Shown here piece by piece: positions 33,942-43,663 of a stretch of DNA of 64,000 nucleotides; position 1 is the stretch's first letter, and the number at the start of each line of letters is the position of its first letter. The translations under genes were made by a program, and so were the position numbers. Source of the DNA: Streptococcus sp. S1 (lineage in GTDB: Bacteria > Bacillota > Bacilli > Lactobacillales > Streptococcaceae); NCBI RefSeq assembly GCF_034137685.1, contig NZ_CP139418.1:1701001-1765000 (forward strand). The letters are read 5' to 3'. A model generated the notes under the pieces. That model made no database searches. It had not been told where the DNA came from and worked only from the letters and a program-made list of their open reading frames with translations.

Positions 33942-35513
33942 TTATTTATCCCCTTTATTGCGGATGACAAATCCATTTTTCTTTTCATTGGAAGTACGAT
34001 GAGGACGTTTGTTGCCTTTACCTTCAAAGTCTCGGCTATTTTTATTGGACTTGCGTTTGAAATCACGGCGTCCACCTTCACGGTCATCTCTACGATTTCG
34101 GTCACGGCGTTGGTCACCACGACGGCCATTTCCACGGCCACCTTTGCCTTTTCCACCAAAGCCACCACCGGATGGTTTAAATGGCAATGGTTTTTCACGC
34201 GCAATTTCAACTTCTGGAAGACTGTCTGGATCTTGAACGGTCAAGCTCAAAATATACATAGCCAATTCTTCAGGAGTGAATTCTGCAGCCAATTTGCGAG
34301 CATCCTTGCCAAACTTCTCAAAGTTGGTCCGGATTTTTTCATCTTCAAAGTCTCGCTCAATTTTCTTCAGCGCTACTTGTTTTTTCGCTTGGAAGGCTTC
34401 TTCTGCTGTTGCAGGTTTCATTCCCTTCATCCGCTTTTTGGTCAAGTTCTCAATGATTTGCAAATAGCCCATTTCATTTGGCGATACAAAGGTAATGGAT
34501 TGCCCTGTTTTCCCAGCACGACCTGTCCGTCCGATCCGGTGAACATAGCTTTCTGGATCTTGTGGAATATCGTAGTTGTAGACATGGGTAACACCTGAAA
34601 TATCCAAGCCACGTGCCGCAACGTCTGTTGCTACCAAGACGTCCAAGTTCCCATTTTTAAAGTCACGAAGCACTCGGAGGCGTTTGTTTTGATCCAAATC
34701 TCCGTGAATTCCTTCTGTCCGGAAGCCACGAATCTTGAGGCCACGAATCAATTCATCGACCCGGCGTTTGGTACGACCAAAGACGATAGCAAGTTCAGGC
34801 TGCTCGACATCCATCAATCGAGTCATGGTATCAAATTTTTCGCCTTCTTTGACGCGAATATAGTATTGATCGACCAAGTCAGTTGTCAATTCTTTGGCCG
34901 CAATCTTAACGTGTTCTGGCTCTTTCATAAACTGAACACCGATGCGTTTGATAGCTTCTGGCATCGTTGCTGAAAAGAGCAAGGTTTGGCGTGTTTCTGG
35001 AACACGGCTAATGATGGCTTCGATATCTTCCAAGAAGCCCATATTGAGCATTTCATCTGCTTCATCCAGGATCAAGGTTTCAATATGATCGAGTTTCAAG
35101 GCCTTGCGCTTGATCAAATCTAGCAAACGTCCAGGTGTTCCCACAACGATGTGAGCGCCTGACTTCAAAGCTTTAATTTGCTTTTCAATGCTTGATCCAC
35201 CGTAGACAGAGCGAACTTTAACACCCTTACTGCGTCCAAAGCGGAACAATTCTTCCTGACTTTGAACCGCCAACTCACGCGTTGGGGCAATGACAAGGGC
35301 TTGGATCACTGTGTTATCGACATCAATCTTCTCCAACGTTGGAAGACCGAAAGCAGCTGTTTTACCAGTCCCTGTTTGCGCTTGACCGATGACATCTTTT
35401 CCTTCAAGTGCCAAAGGAATAGTTTGTTCTTGGATCGGGCTTGCTTCTACAAAGCCAGCTTTTTCAATTTCTGCTAATAGTGCAGCAGACAAGTTAAATT
35501 CGTTAAATTTCAA
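33942..35513 (-). CDS. cshA: DEAD-box RNA helicase (CshA-type)
   Basis: ATP-dependent RNA helicase of ribosome assembly and RNA decay. The 523-residue protein has the Q motif [12 protein letters not shown], motif [12 protein letters not shown], motif [15 protein letters not shown], motif [12 protein letters not shown] and motif [12 protein letters not shown]. The C-terminal 80 residues are Gly/Arg/Asp-rich ([17 protein letters not shown]...), a disordered RNA-binding tail. An unusually long, folded leader of about 310 nt precedes the gene, suggesting autoregulation or cold response. Confidence 0.94.
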   Translation of the reverse strand: MKFNEFNLSAALLAEIEKAGFVEASPIQEQTIPLALEGKDVIGQAQTGTGKTAAFGLPTLEKIDVDNTVIQALVIAPTRELAVQSQEELFRFGRSKGVKVRSVYGGSSIEKQIKALKSGAHIVVGTPGRLLDLIKRKALKLDHIETLILDEADEMLNMGFLEDIEAIISRVPETRQTLLFSATMPEAIKRIGVQFMKEPEHVKIAAKELTTDLVDQYYIRVKEGEKFDTMTRLMDVEQPELAIVFGRTKRRVDELIRGLKIRGFRTEGIHGDLDQNKRLRVLRDFKNGNLDVLVATDVAARGLDISGVTHVYNYDIPQDPESYVHRIGRTGRAGKTGQSITFVSPNEMGYLQIIENLTKKRMKGMKPATAEEAFQAKKQVALKKIERDFEDEKIRTNFEKFGKDARKLAAEFTPEELAMYILSLTVQDPDSLPEVEIAREKPLPFKPSGGGFGGKGKGGRGNGRRGDQRRDRNRRDDREGGRRDFKRKSNKNSRDFEGKGNKRPHRTSNEKKNGFVIRNKGDK

Positions 35514-35840
35514 TTCTTTCTTCTTTCTAAAAAGTGGTGCGAAGCCACTTTATCAAACTTCTTTCAATGCGAAAACGCATTGATTGCATAGGAAGTCGCC
35601 TTCCTGGTTACCTGTCGCAAGACTCATCTAAAGAAAAACTTAGTCCGTCTGTTATGGACTACATTTTCTTTAGAGAAAAATATTTTGCGTCCTAACGGAT
35701 GTTGCTGACTGGAATTGTTTTTCAAACAAACAGTCAATAAGATCCTTCTTGCGGGAGTCTTCTTTCGAACAGAATCCTTCCATCTGTTCTGCCTCCCCAC
35801 CATTTCTCTCATACAAGTTTGCAACTTATCTAGTATAACA
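35514..35840 (-). promoter_or_regulatory. Promoter and ~310-nt structured leader of cshA
   Basis: An extended -10, TGTTATACT (35840-35832), starts a leader with at least four hairpins. These are GAACAGA/TCTGTTC (35767-35789), GACTG/CAGTC around 35704-35736, a long stem CTAAAGAAAA...TTTTCTTTAG (35628-35673) with inner TAGTCC/GGACTA, and AAGTGG/CCACTT (35532-35550). The last is followed by T5 on the minus strand and looks like an intrinsic terminator only about 17 bases before the start codon. The arrangement suggests attenuation. No gene is seen in it. Confidence 0.65.
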
Positions 35841-35879
35841 CAATGAAGAGGCAAATGATAGTCAAAGGAGAATAATTTT

Positions 35880-36029
35880 ATTTTTTAGGAAAACATCCTT
35901 GATAGCTCGAAATCATAAAAGTGACGCAAAGCCAAGCCAGGACTGCTTTTCTTCTTGCGACCATTTCATATACTTCATCATATGAGTATAAAAAACAGGA
36001 AAAACTTTTATTTTTTGGTAGCTCTTATC
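35880..36029. other. AT-rich intergenic stretch without recognised feature
   Basis: Between the cshA promoter and the next promoter no coding frame with a ribosome binding site is seen on either strand. Confidence 0.5.
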
Positions 36030-36318
36030 TTGCGTTTTTACAAATAAATATGTATAATACAGTTAGTATCTAAAATATTTCTGTATAAAGAAATAGGATC
36101 ATTTTATCTGATTCAACGATTTATTCTACGTTCTAATTTATTTAGAAACCACTCAGTACTATTAAATCTACTCCTACTATTTCCAAGAAGATTTGTACAG
36201 TCGATGAACTATTCACACTGCCCCTTCTTTGGAGAGGAGGGCAGGTGTCTAGATGGTTCCTATTTCTCAGATGTTTCTAGATACGAAGAGGCTCGGATTT
36301 CTCCAAGCCTCTTTTTTT
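36030..36318 (+). ncRNA. Candidate small RNA (promoter 36030-36058, transcript about 36065-36318)
   Basis: TTGCGT (36030-36035), 17 bases and TATAAT (36053-36058) form a good plus-strand promoter. The unit ends at AGAGGCT...AGCCTCT followed by T7 (36287-36318). Inside is a strong hairpin ACACTGCCC...GGGCAGGTGT around 36214-36249. The only frame of some length lacks a ribosome binding site. The transcript, about 250 nt, converges with corA. It is a candidate by signals only. Confidence 0.5.
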
Positions 36319-37225
36319 ATCTTTTTTTCACAATCCAACGCATGACCTTTGCCAAAATGAGCCATAAAATAAAGCTACATACGGATACATAGATCCAGGC
36401 ATTGGGATCCTCTGTCATAGGAAGAGGGATATTCATTCCGAAGAAACCGGTGATAACGGCTAAGACCGCCAACAAGGCTTCAAAGATGGTCAGGGTTGTC
36501 AAGTTGTCATTCAGGTTGTTGTTTAGGATATTGTTGTAGGATCCTGACAACTGTTGCAAGACGTTGGAAATCAACTCCGTCATTGAAACCAACTGACGCG
36601 CTTCGATCATGGCATCATCAAACTGCTCTTTTTCAACATCATCCAGCCTGCGATAGATGGCGTGCGCTTTGATATGCTCTAGCAACATCCGATTTTGCTT
36701 GGCTGCTGCGACCAGATAAACCATACCGGTCTCAAGGTCAGACAGGGCATAGAGATTCTTGGTTGTTGTAGTCTTTCGAAGCAAGCGATTGAGTTCATCC
36801 TTGTGCTTATCTAAGCGATCAATAATCGGATAATAAGCATTACTGATCATTTCAAGACCTGCAAAAAGCAACTTATAGATCGACAGTTCCTCATGACTTT
36901 CCAAATAGCGAACCATTTGTTCAATGATATAGGCATTGTCTTGGTTACTGATGGTCACGAGTCGCGTATCTTGAACGATAAAGGTCATAGGAATAGTTTC
37001 GTAGTATTCCTTGTCCTTTTCTAAATCCAATACATTGTAGATAAAGGTGATCGTACCGTTTTCTCGATTGTAATCCATATGGGCACGTTCGTTCTTATCC
37101 ATCGCGTACTCAATGGTTTCTTTATCAATCTCGTATTTTTTATAAAGATATGAATTCTCAGTAATCATATCCGAGTCAATATTAATCCATTTGCGATCAT
37201 GGCCCAATTGTTTATCGATAAACAT
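36317..37225 (-). CDS. corA: CorA-family divalent cation transporter
   Basis: A 302-residue membrane transporter for magnesium or a related ion. It has a large cytoplasmic N-terminal domain and two C-terminal helices. The family selectivity motif GMN lies between them (TGFFGMNIPLPMTEDPNAW), and a basic tail MRWIVKKR ends the protein. The start has a GAAAGGAG ribosome binding site. It is the last gene before the converging small-RNA unit. A bacterial PH-domain gene precedes it by 42 bases, probably on the same message. Confidence 0.92.
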   Translation of the reverse strand: MFIDKQLGHDRKWINIDSDMITENSYLYKKYEIDKETIEYAMDKNERAHMDYNRENGTITFIYNVLDLEKDKEYYETIPMTFIVQDTRLVTISNQDNAYIIEQMVRYLESHEELSIYKLLFAGLEMISNAYYPIIDRLDKHKDELNRLLRKTTTTKNLYALSDLETGMVYLVAAAKQNRMLLEHIKAHAIYRRLDDVEKEQFDDAMIEARQLVSMTELISNVLQQLSGSYNNILNNNLNDNLTTLTIFEALLAVLAVITGFFGMNIPLPMTEDPNAWIYVSVCSFILWLILAKVMRWIVKKR

Positions 37226-37267
37226 TCCGTCTCCTTTCTCAACTGTTCTCTATCAAATCGATTTCTT

Positions 37268-37648
37268 TTATTTAAAGACCGCACTAGCTAATGCTTGCTG
37301 GATTTCAATGACACTGTTGTCACTCTTGAATTGTAAAACTTCTGAAGGCTCCACTGCAGAAGAAACCCAGATTTTTAATTCAGCATCCAAATCAAAATGA
37401 CCGGAAGTTTCCACTGAAAAACGAGAGATGGAGCGATAAGGAAGGGATTTGTAGGATGTTTTCTTTCCTGTCATCCCTTGCTTATCCACCAAGATCAAAC
37501 GAAATTCGGTAAAGACGATCAAATCACGAATCAGGCTAAAAGCGAGAGTGACTTGCTCGCCAGGCACCAAGATATCTTCTAGATCTCTTTCTACTTTGTC
37601 AACATTTTTTTGAGAGGCATTGCCCATCAAACCACTTAATAATCCCAT
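37268..37648 (-). CDS. Bacterial PH-domain protein
   Basis: A 126-residue single-domain protein starting MGLLSGLMGNASQKNVDKVE. The bacterial PH-like domain follows: ILVPGEQVTLAFSLIRDLIVFTE, RLILVDKQGMTGKKTSY and YRSISRFSVETSGHFDLDAELKIW. Such proteins are soluble; their role is unknown. Two ATGs follow each other; the second has the better distance from the AAAGGAG ribosome binding site. It lies between prfC and corA. Confidence 0.82.
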   Translation of the reverse strand: MGLLSGLMGNASQKNVDKVERDLEDILVPGEQVTLAFSLIRDLIVFTEFRLILVDKQGMTGKKTSYKSLPYRSISRFSVETSGHFDLDAELKIWVSSAVEPSEVLQFKSDNSVIEIQQALASAVFK

Positions 37649-37728
37649 CATTTCTCCTTTAAAAGCGAAAACAGATAAATTTCCGTTTTCTTATTTCTCT
37701 TGTTGTGGATCGGTTTTGAAAACGTTCC

Positions 37729-39276
37729 TTATCCCATCTTTTCTTCCAACTCAACGTCTGGATACTTGTCCGCAAACCAGCGGAGGGCAAAATCATTTTC
37801 AAAGAGGAAGACTGGCTGGTCAAAGCGGTCCTTGGCCAAGATGTTCCGGCTTGAAGACATGCGCTCATCTAGGTCTTCTGGTTTGATCCAGCGAACGGTC
37901 TTTTTACCCATTGGGCTCATGACCACTTCGGCATTGTATTCATTTTCCATCCGGTGCTTAAAGACTTCAAACTGAAGTTGCCCGACAGCACCCAACATGT
38001 ATTCACCTGTTTGGTAGTTGGTATAGAGCTGAATAGCTCCTTCTTGCACCAATTGCTCAATCCCCTTGTGGAAGGATTTTTGCTTCATAACGTTCTTGGC
38101 AGACACCTTCATGAAGATTTCAGGGGTGAAGGTTGGCAGTGGTTCAAATTCAAACTTGTTTTTACCAACTGTCAGCGTATCTCCAACCTGATAAGTACCA
38201 GTATCATAGACCCCGATGATATCTCCTGCCACGGCATTGCTGACATTCTCACGGCTTTCGGCCATAAACTGGGTGACATTTGATAGCTTAGCGCCCTTAC
38301 CAGTACGAGGCAGGTTGACACTCATCCCACGCTCAAATTCACCCGATACGATCCGCACAAAGGCAATCCGGTCACGGTGACGAGGGTCCATGTTGGCTTG
38401 GATTTTAAAGACAAATCCTGAGAAATCCTTGTCATAAGGATCGACCATTTCTCCATCGGTCTTCTTGTGGCCGTGTGGTTCTGGAGCAAACTTGAGGAAA
38501 GTCTCCAAGAAAGTCTGCACCCCAAAGTTCGTCAAAGCGGATCCAAAGAAGACTGGTGTTAATTCACCCGCAAGGATGGCTTCTTCTGAGAATTCATTCC
38601 CAGCTTCTTGCAAAAGTTCGATATCGTCTTTCACCTGCTCGTAGAATGGATTGTTGGCAAAGAGTTTGTCTCCATCTTCTAGACTGGCAAAGCGTTCATC
38701 CCCTTTGTAGAGTTCCAAGCGTTGGTTATAGAGGTCGTAAAGTCCCTCAAAGGCTTTCCCCATCCCGATCGGCCAGTTCATTGGATAACTTGCGATGCCC
38801 AAGACTTCTTCCAATTCTTGCAAGAGGTCCAGCGGCTCACGACCGTCACGGTCCAGCTTATTCATAAAGGTAAAGACTGGAATACCACGGTGTTTCACAA
38901 CTTCAAACAATTTCTTGGTTTGGGCCTCGATCCCCTTGGCAGAGTCCACCACCATAACAGCAGCATCCACCGCCATCAAGGTCCGGTAGGTATCTTCTGA
39001 GAAGTCCTCGTGCCCTGGGGTATCTAGGATATTGACCCGTTTTCCATCATAGTCAAACTGCATGACAGATGAAGTTACCGAAATCCCACGTTGTTTCTCG
39101 ATATCCATCCAGTCGGATTTAGCAAAGTTTCCTGTTTTCTTCCCTTTGACAGTACCGGCCTCCCGAATCTCTCCCCCAAAGTAGAGCAGCTGCTCTGTAA
39201 TCGTCGTTTTACCAGCATCCGGGTGGGAGATGATGGCAAAGGTACGGCGTTTTTTAATTTCTTCTTGTACGTTCAT
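37729..39276 (-). CDS. prfC: Peptide chain release factor 3
   Basis: GTPase that recycles release factors 1 and 2 from the ribosome. The 515-residue protein has P-loop [17 protein letters not shown]3 [15 protein letters not shown] and G4 [13 protein letters not shown], with the RF3-type domain II/III and [18 protein letters not shown]. It is transcribed from a consensus promoter upstream and reads towards corA. Confidence 0.97.
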   Translation of the reverse strand: MNVQEEIKKRRTFAIISHPDAGKTTITEQLLYFGGEIREAGTVKGKKTGNFAKSDWMDIEKQRGISVTSSVMQFDYDGKRVNILDTPGHEDFSEDTYRTLMAVDAAVMVVDSAKGIEAQTKKLFEVVKHRGIPVFTFMNKLDRDGREPLDLLQELEEVLGIASYPMNWPIGMGKAFEGLYDLYNQRLELYKGDERFASLEDGDKLFANNPFYEQVKDDIELLQEAGNEFSEEAILAGELTPVFFGSALTNFGVQTFLETFLKFAPEPHGHKKTDGEMVDPYDKDFSGFVFKIQANMDPRHRDRIAFVRIVSGEFERGMSVNLPRTGKGAKLSNVTQFMAESRENVSNAVAGDIIGVYDTGTYQVGDTLTVGKNKFEFEPLPTFTPEIFMKVSAKNVMKQKSFHKGIEQLVQEGAIQLYTNYQTGEYMLGAVGQLQFEVFKHRMENEYNAEVVMSPMGKKTVRWIKPEDLDERMSSSRNILAKDRFDQPVFLFENDFALRWFADKYPDVELEEKMG

Positions 39277-39363
39277 GTTCCTAATTCTTTCTCTTCTTAT
39301 TTTTTGATAAATTTACAAATTCATCTCTACATCGGATTTCTCCTCAATTTCTCTATCTGTCCT

Positions 39364-39392
39364 ATTATAGCGAAAATAGGCACTTTTTTCAA
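39364..39392 (-). promoter_or_regulatory. prfC promoter
   Basis: TTGAAA (39392-39387), 17 bases, TATAAT (39369-39364). Confidence 0.8.
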
Positions 39393-39412
39393 CGATGATT
39401 CTTCTTTGAGAG

Positions 39413-39447
39413 CAAAAAGAAAGACTAAAATCCGTCGATTCTAGTCC
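39413..39447 (-). terminator. Terminator after the three TIGR02206 paralogues
   Basis: GACTAGAATC-gac-GGATTTTAGTC stem then TTTCTTTTT on the minus strand. Confidence 0.75.
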
Positions 39448-39460
39448 TCTTCAATCATGG

Positions 39461-40141
39461 TTATTTTCTCACTTTCACCCGCTCACTTCTGCGACTGAAG
39501 AACTGATTAAAGAGTAATAAAGCAAGGGCTAAAATACTGGATACAACCAGATAATTAAGCCACACCTTATCCCCTCTCATAATCGGAGGTCGGGCCATCA
39601 AGCCATAATTTCCTCCTGTCAATTGATTGACTCCAACCAGGAATAAATCTAAGGCAAAGGTATAGAGAACAATCTGACTATTTTTTAAGAGGTTTCGATC
39701 ATACCATCTCAAGAGATAAATCAAGGAATTGATTAAAAGACAGTAATGTCCGAGGAGGAAAGAAAAGCTCGTAATATGAGGGAAAGTATAGGGATCAAAG
39801 ACTGGATAGCCTAAAGCAAAGATGGCTCCACTCACTCCCATCAAGGCAAAGAACTGTTTGCTTTTCCAGCGGTCTGGTAAAAACAAGACCGCAAACATGG
39901 CCAAGCGGCAATGATAAAATGGTAAGCTATTGGACCAAGGAATGTGGTAGGCAAAATACCAAAGATACAAGCAAATTAACTGGAAGCCTTGTAAATATTG
40001 AAAGCATTTGCGAAATTGCTCATTCTGATAATAACGAAGTGACATCATAATCGCTGTCACAATTAACAAGACCATCACACTATACCAAAGTGCTGAGATT
40101 GCTGGTGGTGCTGTTGATTCTGTAGTGAAAAAATGATGCAT
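39461..40141 (-). CDS. TIGR02206-family membrane protein, third paralogue
   Basis: A 226-residue integral membrane protein with about six helices. It shares the family blocks YHCRLAMFAVLFLPDRWK, HITSFSFLLGHYCLL and TGGNYGLMARPPIMRGD with the two upstream neighbours (YwaF-like family). It lacks the MTLWDL opening of the other two and is the most diverged copy. The function of the family is unknown. It lies 13 bases after the second paralogue and closes the transcript at a terminator. Confidence 0.85.
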   Translation of the reverse strand: MHHFFTTESTAPPAISALWYSVMVLLIVTAIMMSLRYYQNEQFRKCFQYLQGFQLICLYLWYFAYHIPWSNSLPFYHCRLAMFAVLFLPDRWKSKQFFALMGVSGAIFALGYPVFDPYTFPHITSFSFLLGHYCLLINSLIYLLRWYDRNLLKNSQIVLYTFALDLFLVGVNQLTGGNYGLMARPPIMRGDKVWLNYLVVSSILALALLLFNQFFSRRSERVKVRK

Positions 40142-40154
40142 AAAATCTCCTTAT

Positions 40155-40841
40155 TTAAACAGATTTAGGTATTCTTCTTTTCTTACTGTACTGAACGATC
40201 GTATTGATGAAAATCAGTGTCCCCGTCATGAGTACCGTCACGATTAAATAGTTGAACACACGACCATGGTCACCGATCACAGGAGGGCGACGCATAAAGC
40301 CGTAGTTTCCACCTGTTGCGAGATTGGCAAGCTGAATAATGGCATTGACCCCAACAGTCATCTGACAGATTTTCCAAACAGACCCTTCTTCCACCTGGTA
40401 GGATTGAACCAGATAGATCAAACAGTTGGCCAGGAGAGCCCAGTGACCAAAAACATTGTTGATCGAAGAAACGTGAGGAAAAGGGTAGGGATAAAAAACA
40501 GGATGAACCAAGGCCATAATGGAGCCAAAGACTCCCACGAGAGCAAAATATTGTTTGAAGCTGCCCTTGGGCGCCAAAAGAATGATCCACATGGCCATCC
40601 GGCTATGATAGAAAGGAAGACTCTCTGAAAGAGGCAAGCGAGCAGCTAGATACCAAGAGTTGATAATCAACAACTGAATCAATTGCCCCCAATACCAAAA
40701 GTTTTGGTAGCCTTTAGAGTGAGCAAATCGAATGGACAGACCTCCCACTACCACTAATGAAGTCGGCAATAAGAAATACCAGACCCCCAATTGAGGAGGG
40801 GTCGTTGGTTGACTGGTGAAAAATAAGTCCCAAAGTGTCAT
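40155..40841 (-). CDS. TIGR02206-family membrane protein, second paralogue
   Basis: A 228-residue membrane protein with about six helices, starting MTLWDLFFTSQPTTPPQLG. Family blocks: SLPFYHSRMAMWIILLAPKG, HVSSINNVFGHWALL and TGGNYGFMRRPPVIGDHG. The first block has YHSR where both neighbours have YHCR, a Cys-to-Ser change. It lies between the other two copies with 25- and 13-base gaps, so the three are surely one message. Confidence 0.85.
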   Translation of the reverse strand: MTLWDLFFTSQPTTPPQLGVWYFLLPTSLVVVGGLSIRFAHSKGYQNFWYWGQLIQLLIINSWYLAARLPLSESLPFYHSRMAMWIILLAPKGSFKQYFALVGVFGSIMALVHPVFYPYPFPHVSSINNVFGHWALLANCLIYLVQSYQVEEGSVWKICQMTVGVNAIIQLANLATGGNYGFMRRPPVIGDHGRVFNYLIVTVLMTGTLIFINTIVQYSKKRRIPKSV

Positions 40842-40866
40842 GATTTCTTTCCCTTTTCTGCTCTTT

Positions 40867-41568
40867 TTATTCTGAACGCGAAACTATACTCTCTTCGACC
40901 ATCTTGTATTTGTATTTATAGCGTTGATTGACCAAGCAAATACCAGCTACCATCACGATGCTGACCAAGAGGTAGTTCAAGAGAGCACCGTGATCTCCAA
41001 TGATTGGTGGACGCTTTAAGAAGCCGTAATCTCCTTTCGTCAAAAGGTTGACCAAGAAAATCAAGGCATTCATGCCAAAGGTGATCTTAACAATTCGTAG
41101 GCTGTCTTGCTTTTCCGACTGATAAAAATCTTGCAGGTAAATCAAACTATTAGCAAACAAGGCCCAGTGGCTAAAAATTAGATTGAGCACAGTGATATGA
41201 GGGAATGGGAAGGGATCAAAGGCTGGATAAACCAGGGCCGCAATCGATCCCAAAACTCCCAAGAGAGCAAAATATTGCTTGATATAGGTCCCTTTAGGGG
41301 CAAAGAGAATCACCAACATGGCCAAGCGGCAATGATAAAAAGGCAAATTATCCGTCAAAGGCATGTGGGCTAGAATATACCAAGTATTGATGGTCAAGAC
41401 TTGGATCAACTGTGCCCAATACCAAAAGCGTTGGTAGCTTTTAGACTGCGCATATCTGATGGAAAAGTAACCAACCACCAACAAAGATGCTGGCAGAATG
41501 AAATACCAGAGACCAAACTCAGGCGGGGCTGATTTTTGGTTCGTAAACAATAAATCCCAAAGTGTCAT
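40867..41568 (-). CDS. TIGR02206-family membrane protein, first paralogue
   Basis: A 233-residue membrane protein with about six helices, starting MTLWDLLFTNQKSAPPEFG. Family blocks: NLPFYHCRLAMLVILFAPKG, HITVLNLIFSHWALF and TKGDYGFLKRPPIIGDHG. It is close in sequence to the second copy. It follows a Nudix gene after 29 bases, so the trio may be the distal part of a murF-Nudix-membrane protein transcript. No function is known. Confidence 0.85.
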   Translation of the reverse strand: MTLWDLLFTNQKSAPPEFGLWYFILPASLLVVGYFSIRYAQSKSYQRFWYWAQLIQVLTINTWYILAHMPLTDNLPFYHCRLAMLVILFAPKGTYIKQYFALLGVLGSIAALVYPAFDPFPFPHITVLNLIFSHWALFANSLIYLQDFYQSEKQDSLRIVKITFGMNALIFLVNLLTKGDYGFLKRPPIIGDHGALLNYLLVSIVMVAGICLVNQRYKYKYKMVEESIVSRSE

Positions 41569-41597
41569 TTTATATCCCTTTAATTTATAGATCGTTT

Positions 41598-42209
41598 TTA
41601 ATCACAATACAAATCTCGTTTCCCATCATAAACCTCCCAAAGGAAGTTCAATTGTTCTTCTGTATTGCGCTTGGTAGAAAGAGCAGGCATTTTCTCTCTC
41701 TCAAAAAATGCAAGGTCGGAAATTTCCTGATTCTGTTGAAAACTTCCATCCAGCAATTCACATTCAAATACCAATTTCACATATTGGCGGCTTTGCAATT
41801 GGTAGCGATTGGTATCAAATACTGCCAACAAGCGATTGACACGTGCTAAATAGCCCGTTTCTTCTTGGATTTCCTTTAAAATATTTTCTTTAGGAGAATA
41901 GCCAACCTCACCAAAACCACCCGGCAAAGCCCAGGTCTCTTCTCCCTGACCTTTCACTAAACAAAGTTTGTCATCTTTGACAATCCAGGCCCTTACATCA
42001 ATTAAGGGGGTGTCATAATAGTTTGTCGGTCGAAACAAATCCGATAATTCTTGTGAATTCAGATCAGTCGTTTCTCTCACAAGATCCTGTAAAATTTCAC
42101 GAATATCCTGGTAGCGCTCTTGATCAAATGGATCTTTTGAGAACGCTAAGCCTGTATTGGTGATTGAAATCAAGCGCTGAATGTCCTTCAGTACATTATT
42201 ACTTACCAT
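41598..42209 (-). CDS. Nudix hydrolase with N-terminal helical domain
   Basis: A 203-residue Nudix enzyme. An N-terminal helical segment of about 60 residues (VLKDIQRLISITNTGLAFSK...ERYQDIREIL) is typical of Nudix proteins with a 'hydrolase of X-linked nucleoside diphosphate' N-terminal domain. The Nudix box is GGFGEVGYSPKENILKEIQE followed by ETGYL, with Lys in place of the usual Arg. The substrate is uncertain. The start overlaps the end of murF by 11 bases, so it is translationally coupled. Confidence 0.87.
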   Translation of the reverse strand: MVSNNVLKDIQRLISITNTGLAFSKDPFDQERYQDIREILQDLVRETTDLNSQELSDLFRPTNYYDTPLIDVRAWIVKDDKLCLVKGQGEETWALPGGFGEVGYSPKENILKEIQEETGYLARVNRLLAVFDTNRYQLQSRQYVKLVFECELLDGSFQQNQEISDLAFFEREKMPALSTKRNTEEQLNFLWEVYDGKRDLYCD

Positions 42210-43569
42210 TCTCCAATTCCTCTACTAATTTGGCTAGATTCATGGAATTGCTTCCCTTGATAAGGATTTGGTCTTGCTCTTTCAAGCTTTCCTTGACTTG
42301 TTTGACCATGTCCTCAAACTGGTCTTCCTCAGCTGTCTTCTTGAAATAATAGACATGTCCGAGTGGGAACATCTGACTCGCTAATTGGGCCAATCCCGTA
42401 ATGTCTTGGCCGTAGAAAATAACCGTATCCAAGACATCTGGCGAGAGGCTGAGAATCATTTGGTTGTGCAGATCAATAGATTGCTCCCCTAGTTCTTTCA
42501 TATCTGCCAGGACGGCTAATTTTCGACCATTTGGATTAGCAGGAATGGTAGAGAAGGTTTCTAAGATTAGGCGCATTGCCGTTGGATTGGCATTGTAGAC
42601 ATCGGATAGGATATCCGCCCCATTACCCGCCTTCTTCCATTCTGTCCGGTTGCGTGTCAATTGCAGGGTTTCGAAACTATCACGAATCGCAGCTTCGCTC
42701 ACTCCTTCTTTTAAGGCAACATAAGCTGCAATCATGGCATTGGTCGCATTGTATTTTCCTGTTACTGGAAGATCGATCGCTTCTTCTAAGAAATTCGCTC
42801 GGAAAGTTAAGCTATCCTTTCGCTCGATTAACTCGGTAATAAAAATCTCCTCGTCTGGACCAAAGCGGACGACTGTTTGATTTTCAGGAAGGTAGGCATC
42901 GACGATCGGATCAGCTGGAACTACCAGAAGGCCACCTTCTGGCATCCCGTCCGCAATCTGGAGTTTTCCTTTTGCGATCTCACTTCGATCTTTGAAGAAT
43001 TCCAAATGGGCTTCCCCAATCAAGGTGACAATAGCAGCTTTTGGATGCGCCAGTTCTGACAAGAGATGGATATCTCCTAGATGGTCTTGCCCCATTTCAA
43101 GGACGAGTTTGTCCGTCCCTTCTGGCATATGCAAAACCGTATAAGGAAGACCAATTTCGTTATTATAGTTTCCTTGTGTTTTATAGGTCAGGTAGGTGGT
43201 GGACAAAAGCTGTGCCAACATATCTTTTGTGGTGGTTTTACCATTTGACCCTGTCACCGCAAAAACATCTACTTTTGTCTTTTGAAGATAGGCTGCAGCA
43301 AGTGTTTGAAAAGCACTCAATACATCTTCCACCAAAATATAAGGGTGGCCTTCTACCACTTTCTCTGAAAAAGTGGCTACGGCTCCGTTTTCAAAAGCAG
43401 TCTCAATAAAGTCATGACCATCACGCGCTCCCTTTAAGGGAACAAACAGGTCTCCAGGCCCAATCAAACGGCTGTCAAATTCCGGCTTGACGAGAGCCAC
43501 ATCTTCAAATTGGCTGATATCATTTTTTGCATGTACTAGATGAGCAACTTCATGTAATGTGAGATTCAT
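42199..43569 (-). CDS. murF: UDP-MurNAc-tripeptide:D-Ala-D-Ala ligase
   Basis: Adds D-Ala-D-Ala to complete the peptidoglycan precursor. The 456-residue protein starts MNLTLHEVAHLVHAKND. It has the ATP loop FAVTGSNGKTTTKDMLAQLL, the linker KTQGNYNNEIGLPYTVL and the late DVYNANPTAMRLIL. The frame extends to 43713, but the ATG at 43569 has a GAGGAG ribosome binding site and gives the normal family start. It lies downstream of ddl, which makes its substrate, though a repeat element separates them. Confidence 0.95.
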   Translation of the reverse strand: MNLTLHEVAHLVHAKNDISQFEDVALVKPEFDSRLIGPGDLFVPLKGARDGHDFIETAFENGAVATFSEKVVEGHPYILVEDVLSAFQTLAAAYLQKTKVDVFAVTGSNGKTTTKDMLAQLLSTTYLTYKTQGNYNNEIGLPYTVLHMPEGTDKLVLEMGQDHLGDIHLLSELAHPKAAIVTLIGEAHLEFFKDRSEIAKGKLQIADGMPEGGLLVVPADPIVDAYLPENQTVVRFGPDEEIFITELIERKDSLTFRANFLEEAIDLPVTGKYNATNAMIAAYVALKEGVSEAAIRDSFETLQLTRNRTEWKKAGNGADILSDVYNANPTAMRLILETFSTIPANPNGRKLAVLADMKELGEQSIDLHNQMILSLSPDVLDTVIFYGQDITGLAQLASQMFPLGHVYYFKKTAEEDQFEDMVKQVKESLKEQDQILIKGSNSMNLAKLVEELENGK

Positions 43570-43663
43570 ATCCGACTCCTCAGTTCTCCGTAACGTTCTC
43601 AAAGATTTGGACGCTCCTATCAAATTCTTCTCATTATACCATATTCTAGACCACAAAAAAAGT

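Noticed and set aside
35922..35932. GACGCAAAGCC, a hallmark string of GEMM-I cyclic-di-GMP riboswitches
   Set aside because: The other obligatory parts (GCAAACC, CCUAAACC and GGUAGGUAGCGGGG-like segments) are absent, no gene follows in the right direction, and streptococci rarely use c-di-GMP. Taken as chance.
36204..36392. A 62-codon plus-strand frame in the cshA-corA gap
   Set aside because: No ribosome binding site, crosses a strong terminator and enters corA antisense; better explained as non-coding RNA.
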